Assembly: GCF_932294415.1 (NCBI RefSeq)
Contig: NC_065538.1
Coordinates: 10,732,330-10,796,329 of the forward strand
DNA: 64,000 nt
Reading direction: 5' to 3'
Origin: Quercus robur
Taxonomy: Eukaryota; Streptophyta; Magnoliopsida; Fagales; Fagaceae
Below, one piece after another: positions 21,564-33,848 of the stretch. Within the stretch, counting starts at the first letter, position 1. Every line of letters starts with the position of its first letter. The notes under the pieces are model-generated. The model had not been told where the DNA came from, did not search any database, and was given only the letters and a program-made list of their open reading frames with translations. The position numbers and the translations under genes were made by a program.

Positions 21564-21653
21564 ATTTGGTAACCTAGTATAGCAGATTGCCTACTAGTGG
21601 ATATCGTACCCCCAAAAAAAGGAGGGGGTACGGTAGAATTACTTGCTAAGTTA

Positions 21654-23438
21654 TACCCATTCGTATAATTACCGTATCTTACACGTACCATATATTACTA
21701 ACTATGCTAATACATACATAACAATTAAAATAACTCGTTTAATTTTATCCTTCTATTTCTTTTTTTCTTTTTTTTGAAACCATTTTATCCTTCTATTTCC
21801 AAAGATATAGTAATAAACGCATTATTTTCAACCTAAAAGTTAAAATTCTATAATAATCACAATCTAAAAGTTAAAATTCTGTGATAATCACAGCCCGTAA
21901 TAATCACAAACGGTAACATTCGAATGCTCAAATATGGATATAAGATAACAAAAATATAAAACCAATCTAAAGTCAAGCCTTATCACATATATTTGAACAT
22001 ATCTCATATCTTATAAGTTATAACAATAAAGTAAAACACTGTTATAAAAAAATAAATAAAGTAAAACACTAACTAAAATGTATTGCTTTATGTTTTCAAA
22101 AAAAAAAAAAAAAACGTATTGCTTTATAACACAAACTGAAAAGTTTATAGTGCATTCAAAAAAAAAAATTTATAGTGAAACACTGAAACGTATTGCTAAA
22201 GAATATTTATTTATTAATTAATTAAAATTTTAAACATTCTAATAAAAAAATTAAAATCTTAATCCCAAAATTAAAAACTAATGCTGCCAAACAAAAATCC
22301 CAAATTTGCAATGTTTTTGTATGCTTCAAAAAAAGAAACTTGCTGTAAGTATGTGCCTTATGGTTCCTAATGCCGTAATTATCATTGTTAGTCACTTTAA
22401 AAAATGCTAAAACTATCACTAATTTACTACTAAAAATTTACAAGTTGATGTTCTAATGAATGAGATTTGTGCAAATGTAACACGATACTAAATGAGTGTT
22501 TGAAAAATTTTTTTATGATTATTGATACATCAATACCTATGTAGTGAAATTTGTAATAACCTTAGCATTAGTCTAAAAGAATTAATTTTATTAGGATGTT
22601 CTAAGGATTAAATATCACTTGGCAAAAGTTAAAGGTCATAATACAAAGAAGATTATAGTATTAATATCAATAAATTTTATGGTAAATGTTTCCGTATTTT
22701 TGTTACAAATTTAAAATTTTTTAAAAAAATGTATACCCATACTCTACACACGTATCTTTTTTTAAAAGCAAATAATTATTTGCTTTTATTTTTTTATATT
22801 TAAATTCTATTCTTTTTATAGGTAAATCTATCTTATTGATTTTAAGCTTTGTTAATAATATTTTAGATAGACACAATTGTAAGTTATAGTTATATCGCAC
22901 CAAACAAATAAATTTAATCTTTTTCTAAAAATTTTAGAAAACATTTATTATAGGTTGTATGTTTTGTTTAAAACATTTATTGTTAATTTATCTAAAGAAA
23001 TTGAAAAGAACAAATAAAATATTGTTTTTATCTGAAAATTATTCCAATTTGGTACAACTACTCAACCACTGCTTCTAAGCCTAATTATAATATATGATAT
23101 GATGTGATAATATAAGGATAATAGGAACCAACTTGAGTCCATTAGAATTTGAAAACGCATCAAATAATTGTGAAGCTTCGATCAACATTTCATTAGGTCT
23201 AATGCAAAGTGCATTGAACCCAACCTTTCCAAAAAAACTTAATACCATAATAATAATAATAATAATAAACCACCATTTATCCCAAAAAATAAAAATAAAT
23301 AATAGCTAATGTTTATATTCTTGGAAAAACACAATTTCGACTGGGTCTATAATTATCTGCTTTGGGCTTAATTTTGAGTATATACGCAAACACTGTTGCT
23401 CTTGCTCTACGGTTCTATCTCTTTCTGAGTGATTAGTC
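21654..23438. other. AT-rich upstream region of F-box gene A; start of the segmental repeat at 21913
   Basis: From 21913 (gtaacattcgaatgctc) the sequence is the 5' part of the F-box unit and matches 27804 onward and 35618 onward. It holds no ORF I would call, only poly(A) and poly(T) runs. Just before the ATG the block atatacgcaaacactgttgctcttgctctacggttctatct is shared by all three units. Confidence 0.6.
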
Positions 23439-24668
23439 ATGGATGTTGTGCGATGCTCTTCCTCTCTTCTTCAACGTCTGTCAATAGATGATCTTCCCGA
23501 CTGTTTGTTGATTGAAATCCTGTCCCAGCTGCCTCTGAAATCTATATTTCAATGCAAGTGCGTCTCACGCCGATGGTGCTCTCTAATCTCTGCTCCTTCT
23601 TTCGCTTACATTGTTCACAGGCTCCGCTCTTCTTCAATATTGCAACGACCCTCTACCTTGCTCATCAGCCACTACACCGATGGTGTGAGGAAGGTCCTCA
23701 TGACATCGGAGGAACCCGAATTCAAATCTCTAGCCTCTTTAATAAACCAATATTACATTAATAACCGCTCAGTTTCGCTTGACATTGTTCACGCTTCGTG
23801 TCATGACTTGCTTTTATGTACCCAAAAGGAATTGAAAATGTTCAGTGCGGTGGTCTGCGATGCTGTGTACTATGTGTTAAATCCAATTACAAGGCAGTCG
23901 ATAACGCTTCCTCCCCTACGTCGTCCTAGCAATGCTAAGATTGGATTCATCTTCCGCTGCTACCATGATCAGCAGCAATTCAGTTATAGGGTGATGTGCA
24001 TTCCTAAATTTGAGTGTGAATCAACAGAATTCAAGGTAGATATATTCTCGTCCGACACGGGCAAATGGAGTGAGTCAATAGTGTCGTGTCCGCCAGGGTT
24101 TCACTTCACTGACTCTGCGCATTCCTGCGCTGGTGTTCCGTATCAAGGTTTGCTTTTCTGGTGGAGTTTGGATGGGCACCTTGTTGGGTTTGATCCGTAC
24201 ACCAGCAAATGCCGTCGAGTCATCTACAAACCCGAAGATTTTGCACCGAACCGTAGAATTCAGCGCCTTGGTGTTTGTAATGGTGCCTTGAGAATATGCC
24301 AACTTGCAGGTCCTCCTTATGCTGATGATGAATTACTTGTTTGGGAGTTGAAGGACCATGATACAGAATGTAAATGGTCTTTAGAACACAAGGTGTATTT
24401 CAACCAAATGGGTGCGGAAAATCCTGGGCTAACAGAATGCCTAAAACATATATCTATAGAGTCACTGCTAGGCTATCATCCGTATGACAGGGATGTTGTG
24501 TATTTGATTCTTGCAACTATGGTTGTATCACTCAACTTGAGGAGAAAAACAGTGGAAATGGTCTGTGATTTTCAGAGGCCTTCCCCATTTTACAAGGCTG
24601 TAAACGTCTTCGACTTTGTTCTTCCTTGTTGGCCAACTCCCATTCCTTCTTCTCCCTTAAAAGAATGA
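23439..24668 (+). CDS. F-box/FBA protein, copy A
   Basis: A single-exon 409-aa gene. Residues about 16-60 form a canonical F-box (DDLPDCLLIEILSQLPLKSI, then FQCKCVSRRWCSLIS) that would bind SKP1 in an SCF ubiquitin ligase. Residues about 140-400 resemble the F-box-associated (FBA) substrate-binding region, with the usual landmarks YVLNPITRQ, FSYRVMCIPK, VDIFSSDTGKWSES and LLFWWSLDGHLVGFDPY. The ATG is preceded by gtgattagtc, and stops precede it in frame. It is followed by a poly(T) run about 90 bp after the stop. It differs from copy B by three residues and from copy C by twelve. Target proteins are unknown. The gene looks functional and intact. Confidence 0.92.
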   Translation: MDVVRCSSSLLQRLSIDDLPDCLLIEILSQLPLKSIFQCKCVSRRWCSLISAPSFAYIVHRLRSSSILQRPSTLLISHYTDGVRKVLMTSEEPEFKSLASLINQYYINNRSVSLDIVHASCHDLLLCTQKELKMFSAVVCDAVYYVLNPITRQSITLPPLRRPSNAKIGFIFRCYHDQQQFSYRVMCIPKFECESTEFKVDIFSSDTGKWSESIVSCPPGFHFTDSAHSCAGVPYQGLLFWWSLDGHLVGFDPYTSKCRRVIYKPEDFAPNRRIQRLGVCNGALRICQLAGPPYADDELLVWELKDHDTECKWSLEHKVYFNQMGAENPGLTECLKHISIESLLGYHPYDRDVVYLILATMVVSLNLRRKTVEMVCDFQRPSPFYKAVNVFDFVLPCWPTPIPSSPLKE

Positions 24669-26385
24669 GAAGGCTGCCCAATTATTCTGCCACTTCGATC
24701 TTAGGCTATGATTTGCTTACATTATGCTATGCTATTGTATTTTCTGTTTTTTTTTTTTTTTTTTTTAATTACTGTTTCGTATTTGTTATATTAATAATCA
24801 ATTATTTCGTAATTTAGTCTTGTGGTGATTTTGTAAAACTTTGATATATACTTGTTCTGGCTTTACATTCAACCATTAATAGATATCACAGGCAAGACGC
24901 GTAGTTTTGTTTGTTTTTCTTAGAAGGAGAAACCAAAGCACAAACACTATCCATAAACATAATTCAGGTCTGGAGTAATCAAGATGAAGGAATTTCGAGA
25001 AGGCTTTTCGTCACAACCCAATAGAGGAAATTGAATATGTTTAGGAAATTGCATCTGTTTGTTATTTAGTTTCATTGGTTTTATGTTTTGACGAAAATCA
25101 AAAATGGGTTTGGTTTTGTGATCTTAAATTAGTGTTCCATCTATATTATTGTAAATAGAGGATCCTCTATTGAAATTAGTGTTCAAGTAAATTCGAGACT
25201 AACCCATAAAAATTAACCCCACGTCTATTGCGTTTGTAGTAAGCCATTCTATCAGTTTTAACTTTTACAGTACTTGGTTACTAAAGGGTACAGTGGAAAG
25301 GATCTATGGACTAAAACAAAAGGGCTTTATAATCTATTTTTAACATTGATATTAAGTTATCATAGGCAGATATTCTTAATACAAAAGCAATGCCATTGAA
25401 AAAATTGTTGAAATTAGAGGAGAATTGAAGAGAGAATCGGAAGTGTGAGAGAACAAAGAGAGGATATTTCCTCGGATAAAGCTCTAGCGACTATACTTTT
25501 ACTATATGCTCAATTGTTAATTACAACGAAATGAACCCTATTATGATTAACTCTACATGGGCTAACAATATAGCGCCAATATTGGATATTTAATTTGTAT
25601 ATCCAAATAGAGTGTAATTCAAGTTTGATCACACTTTAATGGTAGAAGAATATTATTTAAAGTCTCTAGTTAGTTCAGTTGTTAAAGTCTCTAGTCACTC
25701 AATAAGATGTCTAGAATTCAAAAACAATCATACACCAAAAATCAATTGATATCTTAACTTAATAATAAGAGTAATCATCATAGCATTCAACAAGTGTCTT
25801 AACTTCACGATAAGAGCAATCATCATAAAGTCGACGCTAGGTTTAAATTCTACTTATTTATTAAGAAAAAATCATCTAAAATAAATTATGAAATTCTATG
25901 TAAATTTATTTTAAAATTTTTATAATTGAGATTGAATTGAAATAATGTTGCATTTTATTTTTTTTATTTTTTTTAAATTGTTTTGATAGGTACATAATCG
26001 ATGGGAGAGAGGTCAAAATTGAACCACAGATTTAAGCTATCGTTTGATGTGTTGAACCCCAATCTCTTGAGTTTCAATTAGATTAAAGTTTGTTATATTA
26101 TCACCTTTTGTTTTTAGAGATGTGATATATTATGATTATTATCACTTAGTTGGGTGATCCAATGAGGCAGAATATTGCCAAACCAATCCCAGTGGCCCCT
26201 TATGGGCTGAAACGATTCAAGTTTGAGAAGTATTATTCCAATCCCAATTAGGATTAGCGGCTTAGGTTTACCTCTAAATCCTCTTTTCCCTTTTATAAAC
26301 AAACTAGTAGTATTGTATTCTATCATCTAAGGCTAAACTAAAGCTCTACTGTCGTCTCTATTGATATTGACATAGATTTGATGCT
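24669..26385. other. 3' flank of F-box A and spacer to relic A'
   Basis: It contains a poly(T) tract (24748-24766) and the repeat-family segment at 25185-25310, which also occurs near 4140-4200 and 13074. AT-rich spacer follows. I see no further gene. The stretch is duplicated almost exactly at 30731-32449. Confidence 0.6.
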
Positions 26386-27756
26386 ATGCTCATGGAAACG
26401 CACACGGAGGAGGATCAAAGAGTTACCTGCGGATCTGTTACCATATATTCTCTTCCTCGCAAACAAAGGTCCATTCTTTCACGAAAACGCAGAAGAACTA
26501 TGAACGATTTTCATGACGAGGTATTGGTGGAAATCTTACTTCGACTGCCTTTAACATCTGTGTTTCAATGCAAGTCCGTATCGAAGCGTTGGTTGTCTTT
26601 AATCTCTACTTATTATTTTGCTTAACCGCTTTGTTAGCCACCACTCTTCCATGGATGCACCTTTTACCTTTCTCATGCAAATACAAATACAAAATTTATA
26701 AAAAAATAAAAAAATAAAAAAAATAAAAAACCTACATAACTCCCAAGGAACCCGAACTCAAATCCTTACATACCCGAAACTATATTCATTTCCTCGCTCA
26801 TTCCAGTAATGACTTGCTCTTATGCAGCATAGTCCATGCACAAATACAATGTAGTAAATCCAATTACTAAGCAAAGCGTGACTCTCCCCCGCATATTAAA
26901 TCCAATTACTAGGCAACTCATATTCGATTCATATGAGGGTGAGGGTTGGGTTGGCGGGTTTATATACCGTTATGACATTAATCTTGACCAGCTCAGTTAT
27001 AGGGTGGTGCTAATTTGTGGATTCAATAGCAAGTTAAAGAAAGTTGAGTTGGATATATTTATATCAGAAACCGGTGAATGGAGGAAGTTAATGGTGGTGT
27101 TTTGTCCGGGTAAATTTCATTGCCGTGGTGTTTCCTATAAGAATTTGCTTTTCTGGTGGGATAGTAAAAGCATGGCCGTCTTATTGGGTTTGATCCATTT
27201 ATACAACAATGCTCGTTATCGTTTCTTTGAGCACCCTGAAAAGTTGGAGTGTGTCGCGGTTGCTTGAGGGTATGTCAGATTTTTAAGAATCCAGAAAGGA
27301 TTTTACGTCTTTGGGAGCTCAAGGACTATGATGATGATGAGGGAGGGAAATGGTACTTGGAGCATGAGGTTCATTTTGACAAGATGGTTTCGGAAAGATA
27401 AATATTCTCACCTCAAACAATACATAGACAGACCACATCCTCCAAAGCTACCACTAGCCTTTCATCCAAACGATGGGGATATCATCTATTTGATAATTAA
27501 ATATGGGGGGTATCATGAGTTTATCTGCAAACAATATCAAATGGTCATATCAAGCAACATGAGGAGAAAAACACTAGAAGTGATCTTTCGTGAAGAATTC
27601 ACAAGAAGCATTTCTCACCCTGCTGATGATGTTTTCACTTTGGCTCTCCCATGTTGGCCTACTCGTATACCTTCTCTCTTAGAGGATAGTGTTCTGATAC
27701 CATCTAATTATCATTCTACTTGCTTGCATCTTCCTCTTTTGAGAAACAAACAGTAA
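26386..27756 (+). pseudogene. Second F-box gene of unit 1 (A'), disrupted
   Basis: The first reading (26386-26625) encodes an N-terminal extension and an F-box (FHDEVLVEILLRLPLTSVFQ, CKSVSKRWLSLIS), then hits a stop at 26623-26625. A poly(A)-rich insertion lies near 26700-26730. FBA-type reading resumes at 26836-27267 (VNPITKQSVTLP, LDQLSYRVVLICGF, VELDIFISETGEW, LLFWWDSKS) and again in another frame at 27328-27756. So there is at least one early stop and two frameshifts. It is related to, but clearly distinct from, the 409-aa genes, and it lies 1.7 kb downstream of gene A. Confidence 0.8.
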
Positions 27757-28889
27757 CATTTTTTTTTTTTTTTTTTTTTGAGAAACAAACACACACACAA
27801 ACCGTAACATTCGAATGCTCAAATATGGGTATAAGATAACAAAAATATAAAACCAATCTATAGTCAAGCCTTATCACATATATTTGAACATATCTTCTTC
27901 TTTTTTCTTTTTTTAGAAATATTTGAACATATCTCATATCTTATAAGTTATAACAATAAAGTAAAACACTGTTATTAAAAAAATAAAAAAATAAAAGTAA
28001 ATCACTAACTAAAACGTATTGCTATAAAACACAAACTGAAAAGTTTATAGTGCATTCTAAAAAAAAATTATAGTGAAACACTGAAACGTATTGCTAAAGA
28101 ATATCTATTTATTTAAACATTCTAATAAAAAAAATTAAAATCTTAAACCCAAAATTAAAAACTAATGCCGCCAAACAAAATCCCAAATTTGCAATGTTGT
28201 TGTATGCTTCAAATTTCAAAAAACGAAACTTGCTGTAAGTACGTGCCCTATGGTTCCTAATGCCGTAATTATATTGTTAGTCACTTAAAAAAATGCTAAA
28301 ACTATCGCTAATTTACTACTAAAAATGTACAAGTTGATGTTCCAATGAATGAGATTTGTGCGATTGTAACACGATACTAAATGAGTGTTTGAAAAAAAAA
28401 ATTCTGATTATTGTTACATCAAAACCTATGTAGTGAAATTTGTAATAACCTTAGCATTAGTCTAAAAGAATTAATTTTATTAGGATGTTCTAAGGATTAA
28501 ATATCACTTGGCAAAAGTTAAAGGTCATAATACAAAGAAGATTATAGTATTAATATCAATAAATTTTATGGTAAATGTTTCCGTGTTTTTGTTGCAAATT
28601 TAAAATTTTAAAAAAAAATGTATAGTATACCCATACTCTACGCGTATCTTTTCTTTTCTTTTTTAATTCTATGTTCTATCTTATTTGCTTTTATGTATTT
28701 TTTTATATTTAAATTCTATTTTTTTATAGTAATTTTATCGTATTAATTTTAGGCTTTGTTAATAATATTTTAGATAGACATAATTGTAGGTTGTAGTTAT
28801 ATTGCACCAAAAAACTAAATTTAATCCCTTTCTAAAGTTTTAGAAAACACTTATTATAGGTTACATGTTTTATTAAAACACTTATTGTT
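27757..28889. other. Junction of units 1 and 2, and upstream region of F-box B
   Basis: A poly(T)/CA-rich stretch (27759-27803) marks the junction. From 27804 the upstream sequence of the F-box unit starts again. No gene is seen. Confidence 0.55.
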
Positions 28890-29068
28890 TTTTTTTTTGA
28901 GAAAAAAAAAATTAGGGGTGTTTATGGTTATATTAAACCCCTGAAGAGGGTGCACACGTTTAAGGATGTGATGCCCACCAACGGACTCCTGCTAGTAGCG
29001 AGAATCAAACCTGAGCGTGTTAGGCAAATCGAACGAACCATACCCAGCTGAGCCAAGCCTCCATTGGC
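28890..29068 (-). mobile_element. tRNA-derived SINE
   Basis: Read on the minus strand it starts near ggccaatggaggcttggctc and has a pol III box A (TGGCTCAGCTGG, complement at 29044-29055) and box B (GGTTTGATTC, complement at 29002-29011), spaced as in a tRNA promoter. It ends in an A-rich then T-rich tail at the left. The perfect 11-bp duplication CACTTATTGTT flanks it (28879-28889, 29069-29079). The corresponding sites in unit 1 (near 22975) and unit 3 (near 36690) lack it. Confidence 0.85.
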
Positions 29069-29500
29069 CACTTATTGTTATTTTATTTAAAGAAATTGAT
29101 GATAAGAACAAATAAAATATTGTTTTTATCTAAAAATTATTCCAATTTGGTACAACCACTCAACCACAGCTTCTAAACCCAATTATAAGATATGATATGA
29201 TGTGATAATATAAAAATAATAGGAACCAATTTGGGTCTATTAAAATTTAGACACGCATCAAATAATTGTGAAGTTTCGACAAGCATTTTATTAGGTCTAA
29301 TACACAAGTGCATTGAACCCAACCTTTCCAAAAAAACTTAATACCATAATATAATATAATAATAATAAACCAACATTTATCCCCAAAAAAATTATATAAT
29401 AGCTAATGTTTATAATTATCTGCTTGGACTTAATTTTGAGTATATACGCAAACACTGTTGCTCTTGCTCTACGGTTCTATCTCCTTCTGAGTGATTAGTC

Positions 29501-30730
29501 ATGGATGTTGTGCGATGCTATTCCTCTCTTCTTCAACGTCTGTCAATAGATGATCTTCCCGACTGTTTGTTGATTGAAATCCTGTCCCAGCTGCCTCTGA
29601 AATCTATATTTCAATGCAAGTGCGTCTCACGCCGATGGTGCTCTCTAATCTCTGCTCCTTCTTTCGCTTACATTGTTCACAGACTCCGCTCTTCTTCAAT
29701 ATTGCAACGACCCTCTACCTTGCTCATCAGCCACTACACCGATGGTGTGAGGAAGGTCCTCATGACATCGGAGGAACCCGAATTCAAATCTCTAGCCTCT
29801 TTAATAAGCCAATATTACATTAATAACCGCTCAGTTTCGCTTGACATTGTTCACGCTTCGTGTCATGACTTGCTTTTATGCACCCAAAAGGAGTTGAAAA
29901 TGTTCAGTGCGGTGGTCTGCGATGCTGTGTACTATGTGTTAAATCCAATTACAAGGCAGTCGATAACGCTTCCTCCCCTACGTCGTCCTAGCAATGCTAA
30001 GATTGGATTCATCTTCCGCTGCTACCATGATCAGCAGCAATTCAGTTATAGGGTGATGTGCATTCCTAAATTTGAGTGTGAATCAACAGAATTCAAGGTA
30101 GATATATTCTCGTCCGACACAGGCAAATGGAGTGAGTCAATAGTGTCGTGTCCGCCGGGGTTTCACTTCACTGACTCTGCGCATTCCTGCGCTGGTGTTC
30201 CCTATCAAGGTTTGCTTTTCTGGTGGAGTTTGGATGGGCACCTTGTTGGGTTTGATCCGTACACCAGCAAATGCCGTCGAGTCATCTACAAACCCGAAGA
30301 TTTTGCACCGAACCGTAGAATTCAGCGCCTTGGTGTTTGTAATGGTGCCTTGAGAATATGCCAACTTGCAGGTCCTCCTTATGCTGATGATGAATTACTT
30401 GTTTGGGAGTTGAAGGACCATGATACAGAATGTAAATGGTCTTTAGAACACAAGGTGTATTTCAACCAAATGGGTGCGGAAAATCCTGGGCTAACAGAAT
30501 GCCTAAAACATATATCTATAGAGTCACTGCTAGGCTATCATCCGTATGACAGGGATGTTGTGTATTTGATTCTTGCAACTATGGTTGTATCACTCAACTT
30601 GAGGAGAAAAACAGTGGAAATGGTCTGTGATTTTCAGAGGCCTTCCCCGTTTTACAAGGCTGTAAACGTCTTCGACTTTGCTCTTCCTTGTTGGCCAACT
30701 CCCATTCCTTCTTCTCCCTTGAAAGAATGA
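29501..30730 (+). CDS. F-box/FBA protein, copy B
   Basis: A single-exon 409-aa gene, intact, with the same F-box (about 16-60) and FBA region (about 140-400) as copy A. It differs from A only at S7Y, N103S and V394A, yet several silent sites agree with copy C rather than A (for example the codons for C127, E131, T207 and P383). The upstream block immediately before the ATG is the same as in A and C, so the promoter-proximal region was duplicated with it. The SINE lies 430 bp upstream and might affect expression. It is probably a functional SCF adaptor with the same target range as A. Confidence 0.92.
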   Translation: MDVVRCYSSLLQRLSIDDLPDCLLIEILSQLPLKSIFQCKCVSRRWCSLISAPSFAYIVHRLRSSSILQRPSTLLISHYTDGVRKVLMTSEEPEFKSLASLISQYYINNRSVSLDIVHASCHDLLLCTQKELKMFSAVVCDAVYYVLNPITRQSITLPPLRRPSNAKIGFIFRCYHDQQQFSYRVMCIPKFECESTEFKVDIFSSDTGKWSESIVSCPPGFHFTDSAHSCAGVPYQGLLFWWSLDGHLVGFDPYTSKCRRVIYKPEDFAPNRRIQRLGVCNGALRICQLAGPPYADDELLVWELKDHDTECKWSLEHKVYFNQMGAENPGLTECLKHISIESLLGYHPYDRDVVYLILATMVVSLNLRRKTVEMVCDFQRPSPFYKAVNVFDFALPCWPTPIPSSPLKE

Positions 30731-32449
30731 GAAGGCTGCCCAATTATTCTGACACTTCGATCTTAGGCTATGATTTGCTTACATTATGCTATGCTATTGT
30801 ATTTTCTGTTTTTTTTTTTTTTTTTAATTACTGTTTCGTATTTGTTATATTAATAATCAATTATTTCGTAATTTAGTCTTGTGGTGATTTTGTAAACTTT
30901 GATATATACTTGTTCTGGCTTTACATTCAACCATTAATAGATATCAAAGGCAAGACGCGTAGTTTTGTTAGTTTTTCTTAGAAGGAGAAACCAAAGCACA
31001 AACACTATCCATAAATATAATTCAGGTCTGGAGTAATCAAGATGAAGGACTTTCGTGAAGGCTTTTCGTCACAACCCAATAGAGGAAATTGAATATGTTT
31101 AGGAAATTGCATCTGTTTGTTATTTAGTTTCATTGGTTTAGGAAATTGTATCTGTTTGTTATTTAGTTTCATTGGTTTTATGTTTTGACGAAAATCAAAA
31201 ATGGGTTTGGTTTTGTGATCTTAAATTAGTGTTCCATCTATATTATTGTAAATGGAGGATCCTCTATTGAAATTAGTGTTCAAGTAAATTCGAGACTAAC
31301 CCATAAAAATTAACCCCACGTCTATTGCGTTTGTAGTAAGCCATTCTATCAGTTTTAACTTTTACAGTACTTGGTTACTAAAGGGTACAGTGGAAAGGAT
31401 CTATGGACTAAAACAAAAGGGCTTTATAATCTATTTTTAACATTGATATTAAGTTATCATAGGCAGATATTCTTAATACAAAAGCAAAGCCATTGAAAAA
31501 ATTGTTGAAATTACAGGAGAATTGAAGAGAGAATCGGAAGTGTGAGAGAACAAAGAGAGGATATTTCCTCAAATAAAGCTCTAGCGACTATACTTTTACT
31601 ATATGCTCAATTGTTAATTACAACGAAATGAACCGTATTATGATTAACTCTACATGGGCTAACAATATAGCGCCAATATTGGATATTTAATTTGTATATC
31701 CAAATAGAGTGTAATTCAAGTTTGATCACACTTTAATGGTAGAAGAATATTATTTAAAGTCTCTAGTTAGTTCAATTGTTAAAGTCTCTAATCACTCAAT
31801 AAGATGTCTAGAATTCAAAAACAATCCTACACCAAAAATCAATTGATATATTAACTTAATAATAAGATTAATCATCATAGCATTCAACAGGTGTCTTAAC
31901 TTTACGATAAGAGCAATCATCATAAAGTCGACGCTAGGTTTAAATTCTACTTATTTATTATGAAATTCTATGTAAATTTATTTTAAAAATTTTATAATTG
32001 AGATTGAATTGAAATAATGTTGTATTTTATTTTTTTTAAATTGTTTTGATAGGTACATAATCTATGGGAGAGAGGTCAAAATTGAACCACAGATATAAGC
32101 TATCGTTTGATGTGTTGAACCCCAATCTCTTAGAGTTTCAATTAGATTAAAGTTTGTTATATTATCACCTTTTGTTTTTAGAGATGTGATATATTATGAT
32201 TATTATCACTTAGTTGGGTGATCCAATGAGGCAGAATATTGCCAAACCAATCCCAGTGGCCCCTTATGGGCTGAATCGATTCAAGTTTGAGAAGTATTAT
32301 TCCAATCCCAATTAGGATTAGCGGCTTAAGTTTACCTCTAAATCCTCTTTTCCCTTTTATAAACAAACTAGTAGTATTGTATTCTATCATCTAAGGCTAA
32401 ACTAAAGCTCTACTATCGTCTCTATTGATATTGCCATAGATTTGATGCT
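30731..32449. other. 3' flank of F-box B and spacer to relic B'
   Basis: This is a near-exact copy of 24669-26385, with an extra 45-bp tandem repeat (ggaaattg.atctgtttgtt) near 31099-31180. I see no gene. Confidence 0.6.
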
Positions 32450-32821
32450 ATGCTCATGGAAACGCACACGGAGGAGGATCAAAGAGTTACCTGCGGATCT
32501 GTTACCATATGTTCTCTTCCTCGCAAACAAAGGTCCATTCTGTCACGAAAACGCAGAAGAACTATGAACGATTTTCATGACGAGGTATTGGTGGAAATCC
32601 TACTTCGACTGCCTTTAACATCTGTGTTTCAATGCAAGTCCGTATCGAAGCGTTGGTTGTCTTTAATCTCTACTTCTTCTTTTGCTTAACCGCTTTGTTA
32701 GCCACCACTCTTCCATGGATGCACCCTTTACCTTTCTCATGCAAATATTCAAAAAAAAAAAAAAAAAAAAAAAAAAAAACACGCTACATAACTCCCAAGG
32801 AACCCGAACTCAAATCCTTAC

Positions 32822-33133
32822 TGTTAGAAATATATATTAGACATATATTAACCCAATGTAATAGGCCCAAGCCCAATCCTGCTTGTACTAGTAGTCTAGG
32901 GTTTAGTCGCCTATATATACTTATGTTAGGGTTCATTGTAACATAGGAGATTATTGTACTACACTCTTATACAATAAAGATGTAGCCCTTAAGGGATTCC
33001 TCCGTGGATATAGGCCGTAAGGCTGAACCACGTAACCCTCGTGTTCTCAGTGTTCCTCCTCTATGCTTCCTCTTCCGCATCTACTCTAGCATACACAACA
33101 TGGTATAACACATCGCGTTGCTAATATTTAACA
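32822..33133 (+). repeat. 5' LTR of the small LTR element
   Basis: 312 bp, tgttagaaatatatattag to aatatttaaca. It includes a TATATATAC promoter-like box near 32911 and aataaa near 32974. Confidence 0.9.
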
Positions 33134-33146
33134 TGGTATCAGAGCC
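33134..33146 (+). other. Primer binding site (initiator Met tRNA)
   Basis: The sequence tggtatcagagcc directly follows the LTR and matches the classic plant Copia primer site. Confidence 0.85.
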
Positions 33147-33848
33147 AAACTTCGTTCTTGGCATCAAACAAACATCTCTACACAGCAAAGAAGATTCTCA
33201 TATGCATACCACCATCTGAAGTCACACATGTTTCTCTGCTAGATCTAGAATCCACGGCATCTCGCAACCACCGTAGCGCAGTGCTGTGTCCAAGATCCAC
33301 AAACTCAAGCAAAGCCGTGACTTAACTTATCAGATCTGCGCAAATCAAGCCTCGCCTGACGAAGCCAACACCACAAACGTGCTCCACGGCATATCGCAAC
33401 CAAAACCCAGAAACCCGACCTCCAACGACAGCCGCACGCGCCACCACGCACGACCAATGGCTCCTGGAACTCTCACACGCACCGCCGAAGATTCTTGACT
33501 CCCAGGCTAGATCTCAGTCACACGCGCCGCCAAGACGGCCTTTTCGTCCACCGATCTACTTAGCCTGAGAATCTGGTGGTCATACGACTCTGCACGCGCC
33601 ACCACGCGCTAGCGCAGTTTCTAGCGACTTCTCCACGCGCCGCCATCGATTTCACAGGGTCAGATTCTCCTATGGTTACACGCACCGCCATGACGGCCTC
33701 ATACCTCGCCGATCTGCCAAACCACCGAAGTCCGAGCATCAATCTCCCTTGCACGCGCCTACACGCGCCTTCGGAAAATCCAAACACGCGCCGGTGGAAT
33801 AGAACACGCGCCGAAGAGCTACTGATAATGGCGTGTGACATCACCGGA

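Larger units (their letters stand above)
16566..21643. mobile_element. Mutator-like (MULE) DNA transposon, non-autonomous
   Basis: Terminal inverted repeats of about 45-48 bp face each other: left 16566-16613 (starting AGGGGTCATTCTACGGTACC) and right 21599-21643 (starting AGTAATTCTACCGTACC when reverse-complemented). They match at about four-fifths of positions. Each end is flanked by TGCTAAGTTA (16556-16565, 21644-21653), a 9-10-bp duplication of the size Mutator elements make. I find no MuDR transposase. The interior has a leader-like pyrimidine-rich stretch with a GAAGGTAAGG donor-like site (about 16750-16915), a coding-like fragment (17692-17997) and a long minisatellite (19424-21563). 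This resembles a Pack-MULE that carries host sequence. Confidence 0.75.
21913..27803. repeat. Segmental tandem duplication, unit 1
   Basis: About 5.9 kb containing F-box gene A, its 3' flank and F-box relic A'. Homology to unit 2 runs almost end to end. It lacks the SINE and the LTR element found in unit 2, so it preserves the ancestral arrangement. Confidence 0.9.

Noticed and set aside
20466..21691. Ser/His/Leu-rich open frames on the minus strand (and Lys/Asn-rich ones on the plus strand)
   Set aside because: They arise from the ~92-bp minisatellite. Residue periodicity follows the repeat and the same frames appear on both strands.
24075..24302. Antisense 75-aa frames within the F-box genes (also 30137-30364, 37806-38033) and the 69-aa frames near their starts
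   Set aside because: They are shadows of the conserved F-box coding sequence.
29002..29055. tRNA gene suggested by box A and box B
   Set aside because: The sequence around the boxes does not form a tRNA cloverleaf that I can see. The TSD and A-rich tail show a SINE.
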